Assembly: GCF_947254095.1 (NCBI RefSeq)
Contig: NZ_CAMYBV010000001.1
Location: 62,001 to 126,000 of the forward strand
Reading direction: 5' to 3'
Source: an uncultured Mobiluncus sp.
GTDB taxonomy: Bacteria > Actinomycetota > Actinomycetes > Actinomycetales > Actinomycetaceae
Length of the DNA stretch: 64,000 bases
Positions 33,495 to 42,318 of the stretch are shown in pieces (positions within the stretch are counted from its first letter, which is position 1; each line of letters begins with the position of its first letter). A model generated the notes under the pieces. The model saw nothing but the letters and a program-made list of their open reading frames with translations, did not search any database and was not told the origin of the DNA. A program made the translations under genes and the position numbers.

Positions 33495-34607
33495 CTACTT
33501 TGCGGCGGACGACTTGGCGTACAGGGACTGCCACGGCCTAGCGATTTTTTTCAAACCTGCCTGATCCAAAGAACTGAGGTCAACTTTGTCGTCTAACGCC
33601 CCGACCTCACCCAAAAGGGCAATCATCGCCTTAAATTTTTGCGGGTCAGGTGCGGCTGAGCGTCCGGGGTCAGCCGGGTCGTAGTCAGGCAACTGCTCCA
33701 ACTCCAGCGTCGCCAAGTTGACTTTCTGGGCAGCCTGCAAGGAAGCGGCAGTGTTCAGCGTTTGGTCATACTTTTTCGTGTATTCCACTGCTTTATCCGG
33801 ATCTTGCTGGATACTGTTGATGGCTTGAGCCATAGCGTTGATGACACCCTCATTCGCGGCGTCCTGGTTTTCGCACCGTTCGCCGGTCGTCACCACGGCA
33901 GCACCTACCAACGGCAGATTTGGCGGCAGGGGAATCTCGGTCACATCCAGGCCCGCCAGCTGGAACTGCACCAGGTCGTTATTGGAAAACCCGACCACCG
34001 CATCAACTTTCCCGGTAGCCATCTGAGTCTGCTGGGTATATCCGATTTCCGAAATTTTCACGTCATCAAGGCTCAAACCCGCCTGCTGTAAACCTGCCTG
34101 GAAACCAAACCAGCTCGAACCGAAGCGGCCGGGAACGCCCACAGTTTTCCCTTTCAAATCAGCCCAGGAGGTAATCCCCGACTGCTTGGTCGCGATAACT
34201 TCCACCGGATATTTTTGGTACAGAATACCCGTCACGCACAAATCCATACCGGCTGAAATCGCCTGCACCGCTTCGTCAGCAAACGCCACCACATAGTCCT
34301 CTTTATGGGACAGAAGGGCGTTGAACAGCCCCTCATCGGCGCCGTGATGACGCAGGTGAACGGGCTGGGGGCGCTCTCCCCCGCCGTTGTCCCAACGGAA
34401 CAGCTGGTCTTGAGCCGCCACATAGAACGGGGCGAACTGCACGTTAGGGATATACGTCAGACCGATTGTGACCGCCCGGTCCGCCCCTGCGGGACTACCG
34501 GCAGACCCAGCGGAACTCCCCTTTTCAGCACCGGAGGCAGCACAGCCGGCCAGAACGGCGGCACTGACAGCCAGCCCTGCTAGGGACCTGATAAAACGAT
34601 GCGACAT
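33495..34607 (-). CDS. ribY: ABC transporter substrate-binding lipoprotein, RibY type (NMT1/THI5-like)
   Basis: The 370-residue lipoprotein has a signal ending in the lipobox LAGC (C22) and a Gly/Ser-rich tether. It has a periplasmic-binding fold of the NMT1/THI5-like class (TIGLTYIPNVQFAPFYVAAQ; later DLKGKTVGVPGRFGSSW and IGYTQQTQMATGKVDAVVGFSN). Related proteins bind pyrimidine precursors of thiamine, but a riboflavin branch (RibY) is known. The upstream FMN riboswitch therefore makes riboflavin the best guess. The ATG at 34607 is chosen for the signal peptide and AAAGG upstream; the frame extends 34 codons without support. It follows the permease by 26 bases. No ATPase gene adjoins. Confidence 0.75.
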   Translation of the reverse strand: MSHRFIRSLAGLAVSAAVLAGCAASGAEKGSSAGSAGSPAGADRAVTIGLTYIPNVQFAPFYVAAQDQLFRWDNGGGERPQPVHLRHHGADEGLFNALLSHKEDYVVAFADEAVQAISAGMDLCVTGILYQKYPVEVIATKQSGITSWADLKGKTVGVPGRFGSSWFGFQAGLQQAGLSLDDVKISEIGYTQQTQMATGKVDAVVGFSNNDLVQFQLAGLDVTEIPLPPNLPLVGAAVVTTGERCENQDAANEGVINAMAQAINSIQQDPDKAVEYTKKYDQTLNTAASLQAAQKVNLATLELEQLPDYDPADPGRSAAPDPQKFKAMIALLGEVGALDDKVDLSSLDQAGLKKIARPWQSLYAKSSAAK

Positions 34608-34633
34608 CTTGTGAACCTTTCTTTGGGACGCGG

Positions 34634-35437
34634 CTACACCGCATTGATAGTTTTTGAATGACGCTCCAGGCGATACACCCCTAGGTAAAGCAACGCGGCC
34701 ACGGTGCAAATCATGATTAAACTCACGAACATTCCCGGTGTGTCTACGTTGTGTGACTGCAGGGTAATGAGGGTTCCCATGCCGCGTCCGCCGATGACCA
34801 TCTCGCCCACCACCGCTCCGGTGATGGACAGGGTCACTCCGTTACGGATGCCGCCCAGTAAGGACGGCAACACCAGCGGCACCTCCATGTATTTCATCAG
34901 ATCCCACGTCCCGGCGCCATCGAGTTTGGCGGCTTCCAAAATGCTGGCGTTCAGGTGATGTAAACCCACGGTGGTGGAAACCAAAATGGGGAAAAACACC
35001 ATCAGAGCGCACAACACCGCAATGGCAAAACGCGGCGTAGGCAGCCAAATCAACAACAGCGGCGCCAGCGCGACCGCCGGAACCGCTTGGGAAGCCCCCA
35101 AAAACGGCTGAACCGCCGCGTTTAGGAGCCGCAGGTGATGGATTGCAAACGAAAGCGGCACACTCACAATCAGTCCCAAGACGGTTCCCCCCGCCGCGGC
35201 CAGCAACGTGTTTCCCAGGTAAAGCCAAAACGTTTTTCCGCTCAAGAGCTCCACACCGGACTGAACTACGTCACTGGGACGCGGCAAGATAAACGTCGGA
35301 ATGTTTCCAGAACTTGTCGCGAGGAACCAGACTGCCACAATGAGCAGCGCCAAAGCGAGTGGGGCAATGACATTGAGCGGCCGAAACTCCGGGACGGCGT
35401 TAGCCGTTGACGGTGTCCGGTTCTGACTCATTGACAT
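34634..35437 (-). CDS. ribX: ABC transporter permease, RibX type
   Basis: The 267-residue inner-membrane permease of the SsuC/ThiX/RibX class has about six helices and the EAA loop (EAAKLDGAGTWDLMKYMEVPLVLPSL) that docks on an ATPase. The ATG at 35437 is chosen because AAAGGGG lies 5 bases upstream; a GTG six bases earlier is too close to it. It is the first gene after the FMN riboswitch, which turns such units down when FMN is plentiful, so riboflavin or a close flavin is the likely cargo. The required ATPase must be encoded elsewhere or shared. Confidence 0.78.
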   Translation of the reverse strand: MSMSQNRTPSTANAVPEFRPLNVIAPLALALLIVAVWFLATSSGNIPTFILPRPSDVVQSGVELLSGKTFWLYLGNTLLAAAGGTVLGLIVSVPLSFAIHHLRLLNAAVQPFLGASQAVPAVALAPLLLIWLPTPRFAIAVLCALMVFFPILVSTTVGLHHLNASILEAAKLDGAGTWDLMKYMEVPLVLPSLLGGIRNGVTLSITGAVVGEMVIGGRGMGTLITLQSHNVDTPGMFVSLIMICTVAALLYLGVYRLERHSKTINAV

Positions 35438-35540
35438 CTTCACCCCTTTCGGTTTGTCACCTCATTGGACAGCCTAGGGCAAAGAAAGATGAACGCTCAC
35501 CGATGCCTCAGTAAACATACGCGGGCGCGGCGAAACGTGC

Positions 35541-35654
35541 AGCTCTTCCCATCCGGACTCTAACCGTCGGTATCGGAGTTTCACCGATTCAACTCGTGCG
35601 CACACGAGGTCGCGGACTTTACCGCCGGTGCTGAATTACACAGCCCCCAGAGCT
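35541..35654 (-). ncRNA. FMN riboswitch (RFN element)
   Basis: Read on the minus strand, the segment contains the conserved RFN blocks in order: TTCAGCACCGGCGGTAAAGT and CCGCGA, a variable hairpin, GAATCGGTGAAACTCCGA, ACCGACGGTTAGAGTC and CGGATGGGAAGAG. P1 is closed by AGCTCT (35654-35649) with AGAGCT (35546-35541). The aptamer ends 103 bases before the permease ATG. I could not resolve the expression platform: there is no clear terminator T tract, so control of translation or a non-obvious terminator are both possible. Confidence 0.92.
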
Positions 35655-35660
35655 ACTTAC

Positions 35661-35666
35661 AGTATA
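35661..35666 (-). promoter_or_regulatory. -10 box of the FMN riboswitch leader
   Basis: TATACT on the minus strand lies 6 bases upstream of the aptamer P1 stem, so the transcript should start at the aptamer. The -35 region falls inside the dyad TCAGGA-CCAT-TCCTGA (35684-35699). Confidence 0.65.
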
Positions 35667-35707
35667 GCCTCTCAGCGACGCACTCAGGACCATTCCTGAA
35701 AGAACTG

Positions 35708-36370
35708 CTAATGGGTGTGCGCGCCGGTGCCGATGGAACGCAGCGTGGCGATAGCCTCAGCGGGTTTCCGCTTGAACACGTAGGAGCCAGCCACCACCAC
35801 GTTAGCTCCGGCTTTCAGCACCAGCGGCAAGGTTTCTTCATTAATCCCCCCGTCAACTTCGATATCGAGGTTCAGGCGGGCATCTTCGGCATATTTGCGC
35901 AGTTTACGAATCTTTGGCAGCACCTCGGGAATAAACTTTTGTCCCCCAAAGCCCGGCTCCACGCTCATGACCGTGACCTGGTCAAACCGACCCAAAATGT
36001 CTTTGATGGCGCTGGCCGGTGTAGCAGGATTTAACGCAATGCCGGATTTGGCGCCTAAACTGTGCAGCACGTCAGCGGTTCGTACCGGGGCTTTCGAGGC
36101 TTCCAGATGGAAACAGACAATCGCACAGCCGGCTTTGGCGTATTCCAAAGCCCAACGGTCTGGATTTTCAATCATCAAGTGGGCATCTACCGGCAGTCTG
36201 GTAGCGTTCAACACCGCCGTGGCGGTTGGCAGTCCCCATGTCAGATTGGGCACAAAGTGGTTATCCATAATGTCGAGGTGAACCCCGTCGGCGCTCTTGA
36301 TGTCTTGCAGCGCCTGGGCGAAATGCATCTGGTCGCAGTTCAGCACGGAGGGGTAAATCTTAAGGCTCAT
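35708..36370 (-). CDS. rpe: Ribulose-phosphate 3-epimerase
   Basis: Interconverts ribulose-5-phosphate and xylulose-5-phosphate in the pentose phosphate pathway. The 220-residue TIM barrel shows the metal-binding H31 and D33 in VHLDIMDNHFVPNL, HLMIENP, the MSVEPGFGGQKF flap and the phosphate-binding end GANVVVAGSYVF. Length is typical. The ATG is preceded by AAGGGA. It is the last gene of the long aroC-to-rpe block and follows rsmB after 65 bases. Confidence 0.96.
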   Translation of the reverse strand: MSLKIYPSVLNCDQMHFAQALQDIKSADGVHLDIMDNHFVPNLTWGLPTATAVLNATRLPVDAHLMIENPDRWALEYAKAGCAIVCFHLEASKAPVRTADVLHSLGAKSGIALNPATPASAIKDILGRFDQVTVMSVEPGFGGQKFIPEVLPKIRKLRKYAEDARLNLDIEVDGGINEETLPLVLKAGANVVVAGSYVFKRKPAEAIATLRSIGTGAHTH

Positions 36371-36435
36371 ATCGGTTCCCTTCTTTCCTCTATTGTCTAA
36401 TTCCGCAGTGGGCTTCGGACGGTTTTAGCCTGGTT

Positions 36436-37962
36436 TTATTCCTGGGAATCAGGCATTTTTTCAATCAGGGCCAGGAACATGGCGTCGGTACCGTCCCGGT
36501 CAGGCCACAGCTGCAGGTAAGGTCCCACCCCGAGGTCATGTTCCGGGTTGACGATGATGTCACGGGCCACCGCGGTAGCGTCCAGAACTCGCAAATCCGA
36601 GCGATTTTTCACCGCGTTTTCGACCACTTGGCGAGTTTCAGCCAGATGCGGGCTGCAGGTTGCGTATCCCACCACTCCCCCCGGCCTAACCGTCTGCAGC
36701 GCGGATTGCAGCAAAACTTGTTGCAGGGCGGTGAGTTCCTTCAGGTCGGCGGCGGATTTGTTCCATCTGGCTTCGGGGCGGCGGCGCAGCGAACCCAGGC
36801 CGGAACAGGGTGCGTCCACCAGGACCCGGTCAGCTTTGCCCGGGTGAAGTTCACCAAAATCGCGGCCGTCGCCTTGCAAAACCTGCACTGTCTGGTCCGT
36901 AAATGCTTTCGTGGAGTCGCGCACTAGTTCAGCCCGATGTGGTGAAATCTCGTTGGCGATGACAGAGACGTCACGCGAGCGAGCCAACCCCGCCAGCAGT
37001 GCCGTTTTTCCGCCGGGTCCGGCACACAAATCAACCCAGGTGCGCTCCACTCCCGCCATGGGCGCGGCTGCCAAGACTTTGGCGACCAGCTGCGAACCTT
37101 CATCCTCTACCCCGGCGAGACCCCGCTCTACTGCGCGCAGCCGCCGCGGATCGCCTCCGGACAGCACCACCGCACAATCAGAGAGTTCACCCAAGCGAGT
37201 ATCGACGTCGAGATAGGTTTCGGCTGCGGTCGCCAGCTCATCAGCAGTTATCAAACCCGGCCGGGCGCACAACGTCACGTAGGCGGGACGGTTTTGGGCG
37301 TGTAGGAGTCCCGGCAGCTCCGCGGCATCCCGACCGTTGGCGACCAGGGCATCGCGCAGCGCCCACACAATCCATTCCGGATAGGAAAATGCGCGGCTCA
37401 GGGCTTTTTCCCCGGTCAGTCCCTGCGTGATGGCATCGAGCCAATAGGACAGGTCATGTTCCGTGACTTTGCGCAGCACCGCGTTTACCATCCCGGCCGG
37501 ACCGGCTGATAAGCGGTCTCGTGCCAGGTCAACCATCGTGTCTACCGCGGCGTAGTTTTCCACCCGCATCTGGAGGATTTGATGAATGCCCATCCGCAAC
37601 ACCGTCAGCAGCTCCGGATCTAAAGCCGCGACTTCCCGGTCACTGAGCAGTCCGATAATGGCGTCGTAGCGCCCTTGTAAACGCAGCGTGCCGTACACCA
37701 GCTCGGTGGCAAAAGCCGCGTCACGGCGATGCAAATGCGCGCGTTCAATCAAGCCGGGCAGCACCAGATTAGCGTAAGCCTGGTCTTGGTCTACGCGACG
37801 CAAGGCTTGAAAAGCGACGTCACGAGCGGGGTCGCGACGGGTTTTGCTTCGATAGGCGTAACCGGTGCGGGAGTTTTGAAAATTTCGACCGGCTCCCTGG
37901 GGTTTCGCACTGTGATGCGTCGAGCGAGACTGGCCCCCGGAAGCGCCCCTTGGATGGTTCAC
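36436..37962 (-). CDS. rsmB: 16S rRNA (cytosine-967) C5-methyltransferase RsmB
   Basis: Methylates C967 of 16S rRNA using SAM. The 508-residue protein has an N-terminal NusB-like RNA-binding domain (DVAFQALRRVDQDQAYANLV), a SAM-binding Rossmann fold with VDLCAGPGGKTALLAG, and both catalytic motifs: VDAPCSGLGSLRRRPE and the YATCSPHLAET motif VI. The start is GTG at 37962, overlapping the fmt stop (GTGA) and preceded by GGGAGG; the frame runs 23 codons further without support. The basic N-terminal 60 residues are longer than in E. coli, as in other actinobacteria. Confidence 0.94.
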   Translation of the reverse strand: MNHPRGASGGQSRSTHHSAKPQGAGRNFQNSRTGYAYRSKTRRDPARDVAFQALRRVDQDQAYANLVLPGLIERAHLHRRDAAFATELVYGTLRLQGRYDAIIGLLSDREVAALDPELLTVLRMGIHQILQMRVENYAAVDTMVDLARDRLSAGPAGMVNAVLRKVTEHDLSYWLDAITQGLTGEKALSRAFSYPEWIVWALRDALVANGRDAAELPGLLHAQNRPAYVTLCARPGLITADELATAAETYLDVDTRLGELSDCAVVLSGGDPRRLRAVERGLAGVEDEGSQLVAKVLAAAPMAGVERTWVDLCAGPGGKTALLAGLARSRDVSVIANEISPHRAELVRDSTKAFTDQTVQVLQGDGRDFGELHPGKADRVLVDAPCSGLGSLRRRPEARWNKSAADLKELTALQQVLLQSALQTVRPGGVVGYATCSPHLAETRQVVENAVKNRSDLRVLDATAVARDIIVNPEHDLGVGPYLQLWPDRDGTDAMFLALIEKMPDSQE

Positions 37963-38924
37963 TCCTGGCCTCCCATCGGGCTCGAACTGCCAAACTTCGC
38001 GCCGCTTTCCAAGTGAGCTCCGCGCGCCCAAGCCTCAGCCGGCATAGGTTTTTTACCGGCTGGAGCCACGGTGCCTAAACAGACGGGAGCCGAACCGGTC
38101 CCGACCCACACCTCGTGACGAGTGGTAAAAATCTGACCGGGTTCCAGAGGCGGGATAGGCATCGTCACAGGCGGATTCGACTCCAGGACACCGAGTTTCA
38201 TGCGGGATTCCTGCCACATCGTCCAGGCGCCGGGAGACGGTGTGAATCCTCTGATGTGGTTGGCAATCGTGTCGTTCGGCGCGGACCAGTCGATTTCACC
38301 TTCCGACGGGTGTAGAGGTGGCGCATAGGTGACACCGGTGTCCACTTGCGGTTCCGGGGCTACTCCCCGTTCGATCATGGTCAGGGCTTGTTCCAGAGGC
38401 CTGACGCTGAGTTCGGCGAGTTCGAGCAACACATCCCCTGCCGCCGCTTGCTCCGGCACCGTATAAGAGCAGGTTGCGTAAATGGGACCGGTATCCAACG
38501 CGGGTTCCAGCTGAAAGACCGTAACGCCGGTCTGGGTGTCCCCCGCCTGGAGAGCACGCTGCACCGGGGCGGCGCCTCGCCAGCGAGGCAGCAGGGAAAA
38601 ATGGAGATTAATCCACCCGAACTGAGGAATCTCTAAAATATCAGCCGGCAAAATGGCTCCGTAAGCCACGATGACCCCCAAATCAGGCTGGAGGTCACGC
38701 AAAAATGCGGCAGCTTCTGTATTGTTCTTAAGGGTTTTGGGCTGATAGAGCATCAGGTCGTGCTGGGCCGCATAGGTGGAAACCGGTGACGGAACCAGCT
38801 TCCGGCCTCGGCCGGAGGGAGCGTCCGGGCGTGACAACACCGCCACCAGGTCGTGTGCAGATTCCTCGAGGTATGTCAATACGGGAAGGGCCGCCTGGGG
38901 AGAACCGGCGAAAACAATACGCAT
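37959..38924 (-). CDS. fmt: Methionyl-tRNA formyltransferase
   Basis: Formylates the initiator Met-tRNA with 10-formyl-tetrahydrofolate. The 321-residue protein shows the catalytic N106 and H108 in INLHFSLLPRWRGAAP and D144 in PALDTG, the same numbering as in E. coli, plus the SRPDAPSGRGRKL insertion loop that contacts tRNA. The ATG has AGGA upstream. It overlaps rsmB by 4 bases and follows priA by 52 bases. Peptide deformylase, often adjoining fmt, is not here. Confidence 0.96.
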   Translation of the reverse strand: MRIVFAGSPQAALPVLTYLEESAHDLVAVLSRPDAPSGRGRKLVPSPVSTYAAQHDLMLYQPKTLKNNTEAAAFLRDLQPDLGVIVAYGAILPADILEIPQFGWINLHFSLLPRWRGAAPVQRALQAGDTQTGVTVFQLEPALDTGPIYATCSYTVPEQAAAGDVLLELAELSVRPLEQALTMIERGVAPEPQVDTGVTYAPPLHPSEGEIDWSAPNDTIANHIRGFTPSPGAWTMWQESRMKLGVLESNPPVTMPIPPLEPGQIFTTRHEVWVGTGSAPVCLGTVAPAGKKPMPAEAWARGAHLESGAKFGSSSPMGGQE

Positions 38925-38976
38925 ACAAACTATCCTATCTAAGTTCGACTAAGGGGTTTAAAGGCGACAGCGCGTT

Positions 38977-41028
38977 CTAGCCGATTTGACCGGCGGGATC
39001 GGGGGGATCCACCACGATGCGCAGGGAGGCACTGCCAGATTTTCGTTCCCGAGCATTTTGCAGTTCCACTGCGCGGAGCGCCCGCCCGAAATCCTGACTT
39101 TCACGCAACCCTACCGACACAAACGCGGTGCTGAGCGCGGGATTTCCTCGTGCCGGTACCGGACCAAACACCGTGATTTCCGGAAATTCCTGGCGCAAAA
39201 TAGCCAGCACCTCGCCCAGAGATTCCCCCTGCAATAAAGCCGTGCGCCACGCGGGGGCAAAGTGTCCCGCTTCCCGTTCCTGCAGGTCTAAGGCGGCAAA
39301 ACCCCACGGATCCCAGCGCACCAAAGCCTGTTCCAAGCGCGGGTCAATCCGGTTTGTCACCAAGATACGCCCCTGTGGTTTCACCAAGGCCCCCGCCGCC
39401 AAAAATTGCCGCATGACTTCTTGAGCGGTCCACAAGGCAGTCCGATTAGCCCACATATGAGCCCGCAGGATAACTGCGGCTTCGTAGCCGCCTACGGCGA
39501 AAGGTTCGCCGCCAGGATGTGCTATGACCAGGCGAGATGCTCCGTCAATGAGGCCGACCCGCCCTTTTCCAGGACGAGAAACCAACACCGGCACTCCCGA
39601 AAAAGCCCGCCCAATGTCATCAATCACGGTGCGTGACTGCAGGTGGCGCCCGCGCATTTTCATGCTGGCACAGTTCGGACAGGCATAGTTGGCAGGGATG
39701 TTGCCGCAGCGAGTGCAAACCAGCCGGGAACCCTCAAAGGTCAACGGTCCGCCGCACACTTCGCACACCGCATTTGCGCCGCAATTTGAGCAACTCACGA
39801 CCGAAAAAGCCCCGTCGGGAGGCACCAGCAGCAATACCGGCCCGGATTTCAAGCCCTGGCGCACCAGGCGCAAAGCCGCGTTTGGCAGAAGCATCGCCCC
39901 AGTTATACCTTCCGCCAACTGAGCGTCCTCGCTGAGGAACTCAAATCGTCCCGTGCATTGGCGCAAAACCTCGCGATGCGGGGCCAGACCGTGGGCAAAG
40001 TGGCGTGTCACCAGCTGCAAATCCCCCGAGTTGACCGAATAGTGCGCCAATGCTAGGGCGGCGCCGCATAACTGGGAACGCATCAGCAGGACTTGCCGAG
40101 CGGAAAAGTTCGGGAACATATCCGAGCTAAGCGACCACGCCAAGTCATCCCAGAGGTAAAACAAACCGGGACGAGCCAACGGTAAAAACACAGCTCCACG
40201 GGTGCCGACCACCACCGCGGCGGTGCCGAAACGGGAACGTAAGAACGTTTCATAGGAGGCGGCAGTCGGGATTTCCGAAGTGTACAGCACGACTTGGTTT
40301 GAGTCGGCGAAGTAGTCCCGCAGATACAGGTAGGCTTCGTCGGCTTGCTCTACCGTAGGCATCACCACCAGGGATTGTTCCCCGTTAGACCAGGTCGCCG
40401 CCACTAACTCGGCGATAGGCTGGAAGCGCGAAGATGGTTGAAAATGCGGATTGTTCCCCAGCGGTAGCGCGCTGACGACGGCACGAGGGTGGTGCCCCTG
40501 ACACAACTCAGAGAAATACTCGACTCCCCCGGCGTAGCGCGCCCAAGTCGTATCCTCTGGTGGTGTCACCGTGACCGCGGATGTGTCCCACTGAGGAGGG
40601 TCAGTGGAAAAGGCCTGTTCTACCTGAACACGCCGCTCCGGCAGGGCGTAGCGCAGCAGGGAGGACGGTCCCGTCCCGTAATAGAGAGAGACGTTTTCCA
40701 GCAGTTCCAGGGTAGAAGCGTCTAACAGGGGCAAGTCGCCCAAGGTGCGTTCGATTTCCCGCAGCGGTTTTTGCCACTCGGTGCTGTCTTTCCGCTCCAC
40801 GATGACCCCGATGTAGCGTTTCGTCCCCACTTTCACCTTCACCAGCACCCCCGGCCCTGCCGCGGCATCGAGCTTTGGGGGAATCAGGAAGTCAAGAGGC
40901 CGGGACAAGGCGGGCGTAAACGTGTTGAGCAGTACCTCCGCCACGGGCTTTTCCACACCGTCGACCCGCACCTCCCGCGGTCCGGGAGGCGCGAAATCGT
41001 CCAGTGGCAATATCGGTTCAGCAAGCAC
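38977..41028 (-). CDS. priA: Primosomal protein N' PriA, helicase-inactive actinobacterial form
   Basis: Replication-restart protein. The 683-residue chain has an N-terminal DNA-binding domain (VLLNTFTPALSRPLDFLIP) and a helicase-like core in which the Walker A lysine is gone (SALPLGNNPH in its place) and no DEAH box is visible. Eight zinc-binding cysteines remain at about 420-465 (CSNC, CEVC, CTRC, CPNC). Loss of ATPase motifs is usual for actinobacterial PriA, so it probably works as a loading platform without unwinding. The start is GTG with no strong Shine-Dalgarno; TGTAAT lies six bases upstream. It follows metK by 84 bases. Confidence 0.9.
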   Translation of the reverse strand: MLAEPILPLDDFAPPGPREVRVDGVEKPVAEVLLNTFTPALSRPLDFLIPPKLDAAAGPGVLVKVKVGTKRYIGVIVERKDSTEWQKPLREIERTLGDLPLLDASTLELLENVSLYYGTGPSSLLRYALPERRVQVEQAFSTDPPQWDTSAVTVTPPEDTTWARYAGGVEYFSELCQGHHPRAVVSALPLGNNPHFQPSSRFQPIAELVAATWSNGEQSLVVMPTVEQADEAYLYLRDYFADSNQVVLYTSEIPTAASYETFLRSRFGTAAVVVGTRGAVFLPLARPGLFYLWDDLAWSLSSDMFPNFSARQVLLMRSQLCGAALALAHYSVNSGDLQLVTRHFAHGLAPHREVLRQCTGRFEFLSEDAQLAEGITGAMLLPNAALRLVRQGLKSGPVLLLVPPDGAFSVVSCSNCGANAVCEVCGGPLTFEGSRLVCTRCGNIPANYACPNCASMKMRGRHLQSRTVIDDIGRAFSGVPVLVSRPGKGRVGLIDGASRLVIAHPGGEPFAVGGYEAAVILRAHMWANRTALWTAQEVMRQFLAAGALVKPQGRILVTNRIDPRLEQALVRWDPWGFAALDLQEREAGHFAPAWRTALLQGESLGEVLAILRQEFPEITVFGPVPARGNPALSTAFVSVGLRESQDFGRALRAVELQNARERKSGSASLRIVVDPPDPAGQIG

Positions 41029-41112
41029 GACTTAATTACAGCTCATACCCCGGAGACAAAAATCCGGCAGTTGCCAATCCATCGCGAAAGTCGGAGCCGA
41101 AAACAGCCGGTT

Positions 41113-42306
41113 TCACTGGAAATACTCTTTGAGAGCTTGCGCCCGATTGGTTTCTTCCCAGCTGAAACCTTCACGCCCAAAATGTCCATAGTTGCTGGTG
41201 TAACGGAAAATCGGACGGGTCAGGTCCAAATCCCGAATGATGGCGGCGGGACGCAAATCGAAAGTCTCACGAATTGCCGCGGCCAGTTCCTCATCAGCAA
41301 CGACACCGGTCCCGAAGGTTTCCACCGACAGGGACACCGGATTGGCTCGGCCAATCGCATAAGCGATTTGGATTTCGCAGCGCTTCGCCAAACCAGCCGC
41401 CACAATATTCTTGGTAATCCAACGCAAAGCGTAAGAGGCAGAACGGTCGACCTTTGAGGCATCCTTACCGGAAAAAGCACCTCCCCCGTGACGTGCCATG
41501 CCCCCGTAGGTGTCCACAATAATCTTGCGACCAGTCAAACCGGAGTCCGCGGCGGGCCCGCCGATAATGAACTGACCCGATGGGTTCACCAAAATTTCCG
41601 CGTCCTTTGTGTCCAGCTCGATATCCAACTGATTGAGTACCGGACGAATAACCTCCGCTTCGACCATAGCGCGCAGTTCTGCCTGGGTGCGGTCCGGGGC
41701 GTGCTGGGTTGAAACCACGATGGTGGACAGGGCGCGCGGCACCCCATCCTCGTACTCGACAGACACCTGGGTTTTCCCGTCGGGACGCAATCCGGAAACA
41801 ATCCCCTCTTTGCGCACCTGAGCCAAGCGTTGGGACAGTTTATGAGCCAGCCAAATCGGCATCGGCATCAAATCCGGAGTCTCATCGCAGGCATAGCCGA
41901 ACATGATCCCTTGATCGCCGGCGCCTTGCTGATCCAGAGGGTCGTAAGCTTCGGGACCCTGACGCACTTCCAGAGAATGGCTGACGCCCGCTTCAATGTC
42001 CGGGGACTGCTGTCCCAAGGAAACCATTACGCCGCAGCTGCGCCCATCAAAGCCAATCTCCGAGGACGTGTAGCCAATCTGGGCAATCTCGTGTCGCACA
42101 ATGTGGGGAATCTCTACGTATGCCTCGGTCGTCACTTCACCCATAACATGAACCAGTCCGGTCGTGACGAACGTCTCTACCGCAACGTGCGCCGCCGGAT
42201 CTTGTTCCAAAATAGCGTCCAGGATTGAGTCAGCAATCCGGTCGCAAACCTTATCGGGATGTCCTTCAGTTACAGATTCAGATGTGAAAGTGACTTTTTT
42301 ACTCAT
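41113..42306 (-). CDS. metK: S-adenosylmethionine synthase
   Basis: Makes SAM from methionine and ATP. The 397-residue tetrameric enzyme begins with FTSESVTEGHPDKVCDRI (ATP and Mg2+ site), then DQGIMFGYACDETPD and the phosphate loop GGGAFSGKDASKVDRSA. Length is typical. No SAM riboswitch precedes it. TAGAAT ends exactly six bases before the ATG and overlaps the coaB stop codon, so besides readthrough from coaC-coaB it may have its own leaderless promoter. SAM made here serves RsmB two genes on. Confidence 0.97.
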   Translation of the reverse strand: MSKKVTFTSESVTEGHPDKVCDRIADSILDAILEQDPAAHVAVETFVTTGLVHVMGEVTTEAYVEIPHIVRHEIAQIGYTSSEIGFDGRSCGVMVSLGQQSPDIEAGVSHSLEVRQGPEAYDPLDQQGAGDQGIMFGYACDETPDLMPMPIWLAHKLSQRLAQVRKEGIVSGLRPDGKTQVSVEYEDGVPRALSTIVVSTQHAPDRTQAELRAMVEAEVIRPVLNQLDIELDTKDAEILVNPSGQFIIGGPAADSGLTGRKIIVDTYGGMARHGGGAFSGKDASKVDRSASYALRWITKNIVAAGLAKRCEIQIAYAIGRANPVSLSVETFGTGVVADEELAAAIRETFDLRPAAIIRDLDLTRPIFRYTSNYGHFGREGFSWEETNRAQALKEYFQ

Positions 42307-42312
42307 AAATGA

Positions 42313-42318
42313 ATTCTA
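42313..42318 (-). promoter_or_regulatory. -10 box of metK overlapping the coaB stop
   Basis: TAGAAT on the minus strand, six bases before the metK ATG; its TAG is the coaB stop codon. The -35 region is weak. There is no Shine-Dalgarno for metK. Confidence 0.5.

Noticed and set aside
35541..35654. A TPP riboswitch, suggested by the THI5-like binding protein
   Set aside because: The conserved blocks are those of the RFN/FMN element; the TPP signature CTGAGA is absent.
38977..41028. Missing Walker A in PriA as evidence of a broken gene
   Set aside because: Actinobacterial PriA proteins generally lack the helicase motifs while keeping the zinc cysteines, as here.
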